41,434 nt of DNA from UMGS172 sp045648145 (GTDB lineage Bacteria > Bacillota > Clostridia > Oscillospirales > Acutalibacteraceae): NCBI GenBank assembly GCA_045648145.1, contig JAZRNK010000080.1:1-41434 (forward strand), written 5' to 3'. The notes beneath the pieces were generated by a model. It did not search any database, was not told the origin of the DNA, and worked only from the letters and a program-made list of their open reading frames with translations. The position numbers and the translations under genes were made by a program. Shown one piece after another: positions 33,244 to 41,044 of this stretch; position 1 is the stretch's first letter; every line of letters starts with the position of its first letter.

Positions 33244-33567
33244 ATGAGTAAAATGAACATCAAAACCGGAGATACCGTTGTTATTCTCACCGGTGACGAT
33301 AACAACCGTGGTAAACAGGGCAAGGTTTTAGAAGTAAGCCCTAAGGAAGGCAAGGTTATTGTTGAAGGTCTTAACATGGTTAAAAAGCACGTTAAGCCCC
33401 GCAAGGCCGGTGATCCTTCAGGTATAATTGAGGCAGAAAGTGCAATCTATGCTTGCAAAGTACAGGTTGTTTGCCCTAAATGTAAGAAGCCTACCCGCGT
33501 TGGTCATAAGATTAACGCTGATGGCTCAAAAGACCGCATTTGCAAAAAGTGCGGCGAGATAATCTAA
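33244..33567 (+). CDS. rplX: 50S ribosomal protein L24
   Basis: L24 starts 50S assembly. The 107 residues have an N-terminal KOW motif (KTGDTVVILTGDDNNRGKQG) and a C-terminal zinc ribbon-like CPKCKKPTRVG / CKKCGEII with four cysteines, typical of the Firmicutes form. Confidence 0.97.
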   Translation: MSKMNIKTGDTVVILTGDDNNRGKQGKVLEVSPKEGKVIVEGLNMVKKHVKPRKAGDPSGIIEAESAIYACKVQVVCPKCKKPTRVGHKINADGSKDRICKKCGEII

Positions 33568-33585
33568 GTTTAGGAGGACATGACA

Positions 33586-34125
33586 ATGGCAAGGTTAAAA
33601 GACGAATACAAAGTAAGCGTCGCACCTGCACTTATGAACAAGTTTAACTATAAGAGCGTCATGCAGATTCCTAAGCTCGATAAGGTTGTCATAAATGTAG
33701 GTTGCGGAGAAGCAAGAGATAACGCAAAGGTTATCGACGCTATCATAAACGATCTTTCATTAATCACCGGACAGCATGCAGTTGTCTGTAAGGCAAGAAA
33801 GTCGGTTGCCAACTTCAAACTTCGTGAAGGTATGCCGATCGGTGCCAAAGTAACCCTCAGAGGCGAGAAGATGTACGAGTTTGTTGACCGTCTCTTCAAC
33901 ACTGCTCTTCCGAGAGTTAGAGACTTCAGAGGAATTAATCCTAACTCCTTCGACGGTCGTGGAAACTATTCTATGGGTGTTAAGGAACAGCTTATTTTCC
34001 CTGAAATCGACTATGATAAAATCGACAAGGTTCGCGGTATGGACATTATCTTTGTTACAACCGCTAATACTGACGAGGAAGCCCGCGAGTTGTTAAGCCT
34101 CATGGGTGCCCCGTTTGCGAAGTAA
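33586..34125 (+). CDS. rplE: 50S ribosomal protein L5
   Basis: L5 binds 5S rRNA and forms an intersubunit bridge. The 179 residues include KVVINVGCGEA, RKSVANFKLREGMPIGAKVTLRG and the C-terminal RGMDIIFVTTANTDEEARELL. TAGGAGG is only 2 bases before the ATG at 33580 but 8 before that at 33586, so the latter is chosen. Confidence 0.97.
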   Translation: MARLKDEYKVSVAPALMNKFNYKSVMQIPKLDKVVINVGCGEARDNAKVIDAIINDLSLITGQHAVVCKARKSVANFKLREGMPIGAKVTLRGEKMYEFVDRLFNTALPRVRDFRGINPNSFDGRGNYSMGVKEQLIFPEIDYDKIDKVRGMDIIFVTTANTDEEARELLSLMGAPFAK

Positions 34126-34136
34126 GGAGTGTAAAC

Positions 34137-34322
34137 ATGGCTAAGACAAGTATGAAAATCAAGCAGGCAAGACCGGCTAAGTTTTCGACAAGAGAATACA
34201 CAAGATGTAAAATCTGCGGTCGCCCCCATGCTTATCTCCGTAAGTACGGTATCTGCCGAATTTGCTTCAGAGAGCTTGCTTACAAGGGCGAGATTCCGGG
34301 AGTAAAGAAGGCCAGCTGGTAA
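34137..34322 (+). CDS. rpsN: 30S ribosomal protein S14, zinc-binding type
   Basis: The 61-residue form with a CKIC...CRIC zinc site (about 24-43), as opposed to the longer zinc-free S14 used during zinc starvation. A zinc-free paralogue may exist elsewhere in the genome. AAGGAG precedes the ATG. Confidence 0.97.
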   Translation: MAKTSMKIKQARPAKFSTREYTRCKICGRPHAYLRKYGICRICFRELAYKGEIPGVKKASW

Positions 34323-34350
34323 ACAGCAATACGTAAAGGAGGTTGACGGT

Positions 34351-34749
34351 ATGCAAATCACCGATACAATAGCTGATATGCTTACAAGAATTCGTAACGC
34401 TAGTTCAGCAAAGCATGACTCGGTTGATGTTCCCGCATCTAACGTTAAGAAGGCAATCGCTCAGATTCTTCTCGACGAGGGCTACATCAGCGGCTTCACC
34501 GTTGTAGACGACGGTAAGCAGGGAGTTATTAAGATCGCACTTAAGTACGGTCCCAATAAATCGCAGATTATTACCGGTCTTCGCAGAGTTTCCAAGCCGG
34601 GACTGCGTATTTACAGCAACGTGGAGGATATGCCTAAGGTTATGAGAGGCCTTGGAATTGCAATTCTTTCCACATCTAAAGGCATTATGACTGACAAGCA
34701 GGCTCGTCGTGAAAACGTTGGCGGCGAAGTACTTGCTTTCATCTGGTAA
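34351..34749 (+). CDS. rpsH: 30S ribosomal protein S8
   Basis: S8 binds helix 21 of 16S rRNA and in E. coli represses the spc operon. The 132 residues begin ITDTIADMLTRIRNA and end with the GVLSTSKG-like ILSTSKGIMTDKQARRENVGGEVLAF region. AAAGGAGG precedes the ATG. Confidence 0.98.
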   Translation: MQITDTIADMLTRIRNASSAKHDSVDVPASNVKKAIAQILLDEGYISGFTVVDDGKQGVIKIALKYGPNKSQIITGLRRVSKPGLRIYSNVEDMPKVMRGLGIAILSTSKGIMTDKQARRENVGGEVLAFIW

Positions 34750-34764
34750 GGGGAGGTGCAGTAA

Positions 34765-35313
34765 ATGTCACGTATAGGTAAGAAACCTATTACTATCCCC
34801 GCCGGAGTCGAGGTTAAGCTCGATGGCGCAACAGTTACTGTTAAAGGTCCTAAAGGCACTCTCAGCCAGACCTTCAGCGACAGAATTACGGTTAAGGTAG
34901 AGGGCAACGAAGTCGTTTTGACCCGTCCTACCGATGATAAAGAGGACCGTGCCTTGCACGGACTTACACGTACTCTTGTTAACAATATGGTTGTCGGTGT
35001 TACCGAGGGCTTTAAGAAGGAACTTGAGGTTAACGGTGTAGGTTACCGTGTTCAGAAGCAGGGTAACAACCTTGTTATGAACTTAGGCTATTCACATCAG
35101 GTTATTATGCCTGAAACAGATGGTATTACGATTGAGGTTCCTAACCCGAACGCAATTGTTATTTCCGGTATGGATAAGCAGAAGGTCGGTCAGTTTGCGG
35201 CAGAGGTTCGCGAGAAACGTCCGCCTGAGCCTTATAAGGGCAAGGGTATTAAGTACGTCGGCGAACACATTCGTCGTAAAGAAGGTAAAGCCGGCAAGGG
35301 CGCTAAAAAGTAA
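34765..35313 (+). CDS. rplF: 50S ribosomal protein L6
   Basis: L6 is near the GTPase-associated centre. The 182 residues have two repeated domains and the C-terminal signature PPEPYKGKGIKYVGE. The start, MSRIGKKPI, follows GGGGAGG. Codon choice is GAG- and CAG-rich, a useful contrast to rpsM-rpsD. Confidence 0.98.
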   Translation: MSRIGKKPITIPAGVEVKLDGATVTVKGPKGTLSQTFSDRITVKVEGNEVVLTRPTDDKEDRALHGLTRTLVNNMVVGVTEGFKKELEVNGVGYRVQKQGNNLVMNLGYSHQVIMPETDGITIEVPNPNAIVISGMDKQKVGQFAAEVREKRPPEPYKGKGIKYVGEHIRRKEGKAGKGAKK

Positions 35314-35331
35314 TAAAGGAGAGAAAATAAA

Positions 35332-35691
35332 ATGGTTACAAAGCCTGATAAAAACAAGGCTCGTCTTAAGAGACACGCTCGCGTACGCAGCAAAATCAGC
35401 GGTACTGCCGAGTGCCCCCGTCTTGATGTTTTCCGCTCCAACAGCAATATTTACGCCCAGCTTATTGATGATGTAAAGGGTGTTACTCTTGTTGCCGCAT
35501 CTTCGAACGAAAAAGACTTCGGAGAAACAAAGGGAAACAAAGAAGAAGCCCGCAAGGTTGGACAGTTGATTGCTAAGCGTGCTGTTGAAAAGGGTATTGA
35601 AGTTTGCGTATTTGACCGCGGCGGATATATCTATCACGGCCGTGTCAAGGAGCTGGCCGAAGGAGCCCGTGAGGGCGGCCTCAAGTTCTAA
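35332..35691 (+). CDS. rplR: 50S ribosomal protein L18
   Basis: L18 binds 5S rRNA with L5. The 119 residues include RLKRHARVRSKISGTAECPR, LDVFRSNSNIYAQLIDD and the FDRGGYIYHGRVKELAEGARE end. AAAGGAG precedes the ATG. Confidence 0.98.
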   Translation: MVTKPDKNKARLKRHARVRSKISGTAECPRLDVFRSNSNIYAQLIDDVKGVTLVAASSNEKDFGETKGNKEEARKVGQLIAKRAVEKGIEVCVFDRGGYIYHGRVKELAEGAREGGLKF

Positions 35692-35708
35692 AGAAGGAGG
35701 AAACACTT

Positions 35709-36212
35709 TTGGCTACTATGATTGACGCATCCACTATGGATATGAAAGAAAAAGTTGTTGCTATTAACCGCGTTTCTAAAACTGTTAAGGGCGGACGTAT
35801 TATGAAATTCGCTGCACTTGTAGTTGTAGGCGATGGCAACGGCACAGTAGGCTTCGGTGTAGGTAAGGCCGGCGAAGTTCCGGACGCCATCCGCAAGGGC
35901 ATCGAGGACGCTAAGAAAAATCTCATTAAGGTTTCTCTTAAAGGTACAACAATTCCTCACGAAATTATCGGTAAGTTCGGTGCAGGCAGTGTTCTGCTTA
36001 AGCCCGCAGCACCCGGTACCGGTGTTATCGCCGGCGGCGCTGTACGTGCAGTTGTTGAAACTGTAGGTATCACCGATATTCGTACTAAGGCTCTCCGTAC
36101 CAATAACCCCTACAACGTTGTAAGAGCTACCATTGAAGGTCTTAAAGCTCTTCGCAGCGCAGAAGAGGTTGCTGCTATTCGCGGAAAGTCTGTTAAAGAA
36201 ATTTTAGGTTAA
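35709..36212 (+). CDS. rpsE: 30S ribosomal protein S5
   Basis: S5 helps unwind mRNA and controls decoding accuracy. The 167 residues carry the double-stranded RNA-binding N-terminal part (VVAINRVSKTVKGGRIMKF) and GAGSVLLKPAAPGTGVIAGG. The start is a TTG at 35709, 8 bases after AAGGAGG; the next ATG (35718) is 17 bases from it, so TTG is preferred. Confidence 0.96.
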   Translation: MATMIDASTMDMKEKVVAINRVSKTVKGGRIMKFAALVVVGDGNGTVGFGVGKAGEVPDAIRKGIEDAKKNLIKVSLKGTTIPHEIIGKFGAGSVLLKPAAPGTGVIAGGAVRAVVETVGITDIRTKALRTNNPYNVVRATIEGLKALRSAEEVAAIRGKSVKEILG

Positions 36213-36226
36213 GGAGGAGCAGCACA

Positions 36227-36424
36227 ATGGCTAAAAAGAAAGAGGCTGCAAGCCTTAACGTAAAGTTGGTTAAGAGCCTTATCGCTTGTAAGGATGACCA
36301 GATTGCTACTGCTAAAGCTCTCGGTCTTCACAAGATTGGCGATATGACTGTTCAACCTAACAATCCTGCCACAATGGGCAAGATTAAGAAAATTATCCAC
36401 CTCGTCGAGGTAACTGAAGCGTAA
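36227..36424 (+). CDS. rpmD: 50S ribosomal protein L30
   Basis: The 65-residue product has LNVKLVKSLIACKDDQIATAKALGL followed by the MGKIKKIIHLVEV end. It is the short bacterial L30. TAAGGAGG precedes the ATG, 14 bp after rpsE. Confidence 0.96.
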   Translation: MAKKKEAASLNVKLVKSLIACKDDQIATAKALGLHKIGDMTVQPNNPATMGKIKKIIHLVEVTEA

Positions 36425-36441
36425 ACAAGGAGGTGCGAACT

Positions 36442-36882
36442 ATGAAAATTCATGAACTTGGAGCCGTTGAAGGTTCTACAAAAAAGGTAAAACGTATCGG
36501 CAGAGGTCATGGTTCCGGAAACGGAAAAACAGCCGGTAAAGGCCACAAGGGTCAGAAGGCCCGTGCAGGTCACGGCATGAGGTTCGGTTTCGAAGGCGGT
36601 CAGATGCCGCTCCAGAGACGTGTCCCCAAAAGAGGTTTCAACAATATCTTCGCAAGCGAGATTGTTGCTATAAATGTTTCGGCTCTTAACGTATTTGAGG
36701 ATGGAACAGTTATCGACGCAGCTGCGCTTATTGAAAAGGGCATTATCAAAAAGGAGTATGACGGAGTAAAGATTTTAGGTAACGGAGAAATTACCAAGAA
36801 GCTTACCGTAAAAGCTGCAGCATTCTCTGAAACTGCAAAAGAAAAGATCGTTGCAGCCGGCGGAAAGTACGAGGTACTTTAA
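36442..36882 (+). CDS. rplO: 50S ribosomal protein L15
   Basis: L15 is a late assembly protein. The 146 residues begin MKIHELGAVEGSTKKVKRIGRGHGSGNGKTAGKGHKGQKAR and are rich in Gly, as usual. The ATG at 36442 follows AAGGAGGTG; the in-frame GTG at 36433 lies within that site and is rejected. Confidence 0.97.
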   Translation: MKIHELGAVEGSTKKVKRIGRGHGSGNGKTAGKGHKGQKARAGHGMRFGFEGGQMPLQRRVPKRGFNNIFASEIVAINVSALNVFEDGTVIDAAALIEKGIIKKEYDGVKILGNGEITKKLTVKAAAFSETAKEKIVAAGGKYEVL

Positions 36883-36883
36883 T

Positions 36884-38173
36884 ATGTTAGAGATTCTTAA
36901 GAATGCCTGGAAGGTCACGGATCTTCGTAAAAAGATTCTTTTCACTCTCTTCATTATTCTTATATTCCGTATTGGTTCTATTATTCCTGTTCCTTTTATT
37001 GATACAGAAGCCTTGTTAAACACTGCTACTAACAATAGCAATGAATTTTTCAGCTACCTCACCAACCTTACCGGTGGTGGCTTGGAATACGGTGCCATTT
37101 TTGCAATGGGTATTACACCGTACATCAACTCATCAATCATTATGCAGCTTTTAAGTGTAGCAATTCCTGCACTTGAAAGATTGTCTAAGCAGGGTGAGGA
37201 AGGCAGAAAGAAGATAGCACAATACACCAGATATGCAACAGTTATTCTTGGCCTCATTCAAGGTATAGCTTACTATATTTACCTGCGTGGTAGTGATCTG
37301 CTCAGCGTTAAGTCGACAGCAGCTCAAATTTATGCAGGCTTCGTTATAGTAATCTGCTTAACAGCCGGTTCGGTACTTGTTATGTGGTTGGGTGAGCAGA
37401 TTGACGAAAAGGGTATCGGTAACGGAATTTCTATGATTTTGTTTGCAGGTATCATTTCTCGTGCCCCTGTTGCTTTAAGAACTCTTATTGCATATTGGGA
37501 GATGGGATATCAGTTTGCAACTGTAGCAATCGTTGTTGTATTCCTTCTGGTTATTGCTTTTATTGTATGGATGTCAAATGCAGAACGCAGACTTCCCGTA
37601 CAGTATGCAAAGCGTGTAGTTGGACGTAAGATGTATGGCGGCCAGAACACACATATTCCGATTAAGGTCAATATGTCCGGTGTTATGCCCATCATCTTTG
37701 CAAGTTCAATCTTGATGATTCCGACTATGATTCTTTCGTTTATGCAGGTAAAAAATCCGCCTTCAACATGGTACAAGATACTTTCAATGTTCAGTACTCA
37801 GGGTGTATTTTATGCCGTTCTTTACTTCGGTCTTATTATTGCTTTTGCTTACTTCTATGTAACAATTCAGTATAATCCCGTAGAAATGGCTAATAACCTG
37901 CGTAAAAACAGCGGTTCAATTCCGGGTATACGTCCCGGCAAGCCAACTTCTGATTTTATTCAGAAAGTTCTGTCAAGAATTACTCTTATAGGAGCTCTTT
38001 GCTTGAGCGTTATTGCTGTTGGACCGATTATATTTGCTCTCTTTAGCGATGTTTTCGCTGGCGTATCGGTTGGCGGTACTTCGGTACTCATTATCGTCGG
38101 TGTTGCACTTGAGGTTGTAAACAATCTTGAATCGCAGCTGATGATGCGTCACTACAAGGGCTTCCTTGATTAA
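36884..38173 (+). CDS. secY: protein translocase subunit SecY
   Basis: SecY is the membrane channel of the Sec translocon. The 429 residues contain about ten membrane segments, with GIMPYIN-type GITPYINSSIIMQLL near residue 80 and the SIPGIRPGKPTSDFI loop late in the protein. The ATG at 36884 starts 1 bp after the rplO stop with GAGG upstream; an in-frame start at 36851 lies inside rplO and is rejected. Confidence 0.98.
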   Translation: MLEILKNAWKVTDLRKKILFTLFIILIFRIGSIIPVPFIDTEALLNTATNNSNEFFSYLTNLTGGGLEYGAIFAMGITPYINSSIIMQLLSVAIPALERLSKQGEEGRKKIAQYTRYATVILGLIQGIAYYIYLRGSDLLSVKSTAAQIYAGFVIVICLTAGSVLVMWLGEQIDEKGIGNGISMILFAGIISRAPVALRTLIAYWEMGYQFATVAIVVVFLLVIAFIVWMSNAERRLPVQYAKRVVGRKMYGGQNTHIPIKVNMSGVMPIIFASSILMIPTMILSFMQVKNPPSTWYKILSMFSTQGVFYAVLYFGLIIAFAYFYVTIQYNPVEMANNLRKNSGSIPGIRPGKPTSDFIQKVLSRITLIGALCLSVIAVGPIIFALFSDVFAGVSVGGTSVLIIVGVALEVVNNLESQLMMRHYKGFLD

Positions 38174-38188
38174 TTTTGGAGGACACTT

Positions 38189-38821
38189 ATGAAGCTGATA
38201 CTTCTTGGAGCACCCGGTGCCGGTAAAGGCACACAAGCAGAGATTATCTGCAATAAATTATCAATTCCTACCATTTCGACTGGTAATATTATTCGCGAAG
38301 CGATGAAAAACGGTACTGAAATGGGACTTAAAGCAAAGGCTGCTGTTGAAGCGGGCAAGCTTGTTTCGGATGATGTTGTAATCGGCATTATAAAAGAACG
38401 TCTGTCACAGGATGACTGTAAAAACGGTTTCATCCTTGACGGTTTTCCGAGAACAATCCCGCAGGCTGAAGCACTGGACAATCTCGGCGTAGAGATAGAC
38501 TGTGTACTTGACATTGATGTTAAGGACGAGGTTATTGCCGCAAGATTGGGAGGAAGACGTGTTTGTCCTGCATGCGGTGCGAGTTATCACCTTGATTACA
38601 AAAAACCGGCAAAAGACGGTGTTTGTGATGCTTGTGGTGAAGCTCTCATTCAGCGTAAGGATGATTCCCCTGAAACCGTGCTCGACCGTCTTGCTATTTA
38701 TCATGAGCAGACAGAGCCGCTTAAGGATTACTATCAGAAGACCGGCAAGTTAAAATCGGTTGCAGGTCAGGATAAGGTCGAAGATACAACTAAGCTTGTA
38801 TTTGAGGCTTTAGGTATTTAA
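38189..38821 (+). CDS. adk: adenylate kinase, zinc-lid type
   Basis: It interconverts ATP plus AMP and 2 ADP. The 210 residues have the P-loop GAPGAGKGTQ (7-16), STGNIIR, DGFPRT and a lid with CPACGASYH and CDACGEAL, a four-cysteine zinc site typical of Gram-positive forms. TGGAGGAC precedes the ATG. map starts 1 bp after its stop. Confidence 0.98.
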   Translation: MKLILLGAPGAGKGTQAEIICNKLSIPTISTGNIIREAMKNGTEMGLKAKAAVEAGKLVSDDVVIGIIKERLSQDDCKNGFILDGFPRTIPQAEALDNLGVEIDCVLDIDVKDEVIAARLGGRRVCPACGASYHLDYKKPAKDGVCDACGEALIQRKDDSPETVLDRLAIYHEQTEPLKDYYQKTGKLKSVAGQDKVEDTTKLVFEALGI

Positions 38822-38822
38822 A

Positions 38823-39572
38823 ATGGTAGTATTAAAAACAGCCAGAGAGCTGTCAATTATGAAAGAGGCCTGTGTTATTTCAGCTCAGGCGCTCAAACTC
38901 ATAGGTTCGGCGGTTGAGCCGGGAGTTTCCACCTGGGAGCTCGACAAATTGGCCGAAAAGTTCATTTTAAGTAAAGGCGCAAGACCTAACTTTAAAGGAC
39001 TTTACGGTTATCCGGCCACCGCTTGTATATCTATTAACAATGAGGTTATTCATGGCATACCTGCAAAAAACCGCATCTTAAAAAGTGGCGATATTGTTAG
39101 CGTCGATTTGGGTGCGGAATTTGAAGGGTATAACGGCGATAACGCCGCCACTTTTGCCTGCGGAGATGTTTCTGCAGAAGCAAAGCGGCTGATGGACACA
39201 ACACGTGAGAGCCTGTACGAAGGTATTAAGCGTGCGTGTCCGGGCGGCAGAGTCGGTGATATATCCGCTTCAGTGCAGAGCTATGTTGAGTCTCGCGGTT
39301 ACTCGGTGGTTCGTAAATACGTCGGCCACGGCGTAGGCACGAGTCTTCATGAAGCCCCGGAGGTACCCAATTACGGAGTATCCGGCAGAGGTGTTCGTCT
39401 GGTTCCGGGTATGACGATAGCGATAGAGCCGATGGTTAACGCTGGTTCTTACGATGTCAAGGTCATGCCGGACGGTTGGACTGTACTGACTGCTGACGGT
39501 TCGCTTTCAGCTCACTTTGAGCATACCGTTGCCATTACGGCAGACGGTCCCGTCATTATGACGATTGCATAA
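38823..39572 (+). CDS. map: methionine aminopeptidase, type I
   Basis: It removes the initiator methionine from nascent proteins. The 249 residues carry the metal ligands in SVDLGAEFEGYNGD (two Asp), GHGVGTSLHEAP (His), IAIEPMV (Glu) and HFEHTVAI (Glu). It starts immediately after adk, so coupled translation is likely, since no separate AGGAGG is visible. Confidence 0.97.
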   Translation: MVVLKTARELSIMKEACVISAQALKLIGSAVEPGVSTWELDKLAEKFILSKGARPNFKGLYGYPATACISINNEVIHGIPAKNRILKSGDIVSVDLGAEFEGYNGDNAATFACGDVSAEAKRLMDTTRESLYEGIKRACPGGRVGDISASVQSYVESRGYSVVRKYVGHGVGTSLHEAPEVPNYGVSGRGVRLVPGMTIAIEPMVNAGSYDVKVMPDGWTVLTADGSLSAHFEHTVAITADGPVIMTIA

Positions 39573-39586
39573 AAGGAGAGAAAGTT

Positions 39587-39847
39587 ATGCCGCCAAAAAG
39601 AGGGACTGTTGTCTGTATAAAGGCAGGCAGAGAAAAGGGAAAGTTTATGGCGGTCTTGTCTTGTGACGGTTTTACGGCAGTTGTTTGCGATGGCAAGGAA
39701 CGGCCTTTGGAACGTCCAAAGACAAAAAACGTTAAACATGTAGCTTTAACCTGTTTTGAACTTACAGATGAGCAGATGAAAACCAATAGGTCAATCAGAC
39801 ACGCTTTAAACGATTTTAAAGCGAACAACGTCAAGGGAGAGATTTGA
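39587..39847 (+). CDS. KOW-domain RNA-binding protein (L14e/L6e/L27e-like)
   Basis: A small 86-residue protein with an N-terminal KOW-like fold (RGTVVCIKAGREKGKF at 5-20) and a basic centre. Such proteins sit between map and infA in many Clostridia and are annotated as L14e/L6e/L27e-like or simply RNA-binding; their role is not established. AAAGGAG precedes the ATG and its TGA abuts the infA start. Its place in a ribosomal operon suggests a ribosome-linked function. Confidence 0.8.
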   Translation: MPPKRGTVVCIKAGREKGKFMAVLSCDGFTAVVCDGKERPLERPKTKNVKHVALTCFELTDEQMKTNRSIRHALNDFKANNVKGEI

Positions 39848-40066
39848 ATGTCCAAAGAGGATATGATTGAATTGGAAGGAACAGTCGTTGAGGCAATGCC
39901 TAACGCCATGTTCAAGGTTGAAATTCAGGGAGGACACCAGATCCTTGCCCACATTTCCGGTAAATTGCGTATGAACTTTATTCGCATTTTGCCCGGTGAT
40001 AAAGTTACGGTTGAAATGTCGCCTTACGACCTAACAAAGGGCAGAATCACTTGGCGATCCAAATAG
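39848..40066 (+). CDS. infA: translation initiation factor IF-1
   Basis: The 72-residue S1/OB-fold protein carries EGTVVEAMPNAMFKVEIQGGH, HISGKLRMNFIRILPGD and the VEMSPYDLTKGRITWR end, a textbook match. It covers the A site during initiation. Starts right after the KOW gene with GGGAGAG. Confidence 0.98.
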   Translation: MSKEDMIELEGTVVEAMPNAMFKVEIQGGHQILAHISGKLRMNFIRILPGDKVTVEMSPYDLTKGRITWRSK

Positions 40067-40098
40067 CCGAAAGGCAAAATTACTAGGAGGTAAAAGAA

Positions 40099-40212
40099 AT
40101 GAAAGTAAGACCTTCTGTCAAAAAGATTTGCGATAAATGCAAAGTTATTAAACGCAAGGGACGCATTATGGTAATTTGCGAAAACCCCAAGCACAAACAA
40201 CGTCAAGGCTAA
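40099..40212 (+). CDS. rpmJ: 50S ribosomal protein L36, zinc type
   Basis: A 37-residue protein with MKVRPSVKKICDKCKVIKRKG and the final ICENPKHKQRQG; C11, C14, C27 and H32 form the zinc site. TAGGAGG precedes the ATG at 40099. Both of its glutamines use CAA, unlike nearly all glutamines upstream. Confidence 0.97.
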   Translation: MKVRPSVKKICDKCKVIKRKGRIMVICENPKHKQRQG

Positions 40213-40245
40213 TCCTTGTAACACATTTTGGAGGTGCAATAGTAA

Positions 40246-40614
40246 ATGGCACGTATTTCAGGTGTAGACCTGCCTCGTGAAAAACGGGTAGAAATTGGCC
40301 TTACCTATATTTACGGTATCGGCCCCAAAACAGCAAAAGATATTCTTGCTGCAACCGGTGTTAATCCCGACACTCGTGTTAAGGATTTGACCGAAGATGA
40401 TGTTTCTAAATTGCGTGAATATATCGAACACAACCTCACCGTAGAAGGTGACTTGCGTCGAGATATCGCATTTGACATCAAACGGCTTATTGAAATTGGC
40501 TGCTATCGCGGTGTTCGTCATCGCAAAGGGCTTCCTGTAAGAGGACAACGTTCCAAAACCAACGCTCGTACTCGTAAAGGTCCCCGTAAGACCATAGCAA
40601 ACAAGAAGAAGTAA
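40246..40614 (+). CDS. rpsM: 30S ribosomal protein S13
   Basis: S13 contacts P-site tRNA and forms a bridge to the 50S subunit. The 122 residues have ARISGVDLPREKRVEIGLTYIYGIG and the C-terminal RGLPVRGQRTKTNARTRKG-type region (here with RSKTNARTRKG). TTGGAGGTG precedes the ATG. All seven glutamates are GAA, marking the start of a codon-usage change. Confidence 0.97.
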   Translation: MARISGVDLPREKRVEIGLTYIYGIGPKTAKDILAATGVNPDTRVKDLTEDDVSKLREYIEHNLTVEGDLRRDIAFDIKRLIEIGCYRGVRHRKGLPVRGQRSKTNARTRKGPRKTIANKKK

Positions 40615-40631
40615 GCAGGAGGTAAAATAAT

Positions 40632-41027
40632 ATGGCAATTAAGGGTAAAAAAACTACCACCCGTCGCCGCGATCGTAAAAATATTGAACGTGGCGCCGCC
40701 CATATCCAATCAACCTTCAACAACACCATCGTTACCCTTACCGATGTAAACGGTAACGCAATTTCCTGGGCTTCTGCCGGTGAAATGGGCTTCCGTGGTT
40801 CTCGTAAATCCACTCCCTTCGCCGCTCAAACCGCAGCCGAAACCGCTGCCAAAGCCGCCATGGAACATGGTTTGAAATATGTTGAAGTATACGTTAAAGG
40901 CCCCGGTTCCGGTCGTGAAGCCGCTATCCGCGCTTTGCAAGCTGCCGGTTTGGAAGTTACCATGATTAAAGACGTAACTCCCATTCCCCACAACGGATGC
41001 CGCCCGCCCAAACGTCGTCGTGTATAA
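40632..41027 (+). CDS. rpsK: 30S ribosomal protein S11
   Basis: S11 lies on the platform near the anti-Shine-Dalgarno. The 131 residues show AHIQSTFNNTIVTLTD, GEMGFRGSRKSTPFAAQ and the DVTPIPHNGCRPPKRRRV end. CAGGAGG precedes the ATG. Lysine is AAA in nine of ten positions and alanine is often GCC, unlike upstream genes. Confidence 0.97.
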   Translation: MAIKGKKTTTRRRDRKNIERGAAHIQSTFNNTIVTLTDVNGNAISWASAGEMGFRGSRKSTPFAAQTAAETAAKAAMEHGLKYVEVYVKGPGSGREAAIRALQAAGLEVTMIKDVTPIPHNGCRPPKRRRV

Positions 41028-41044
41028 TTTGGAGGTGTAAAGAT

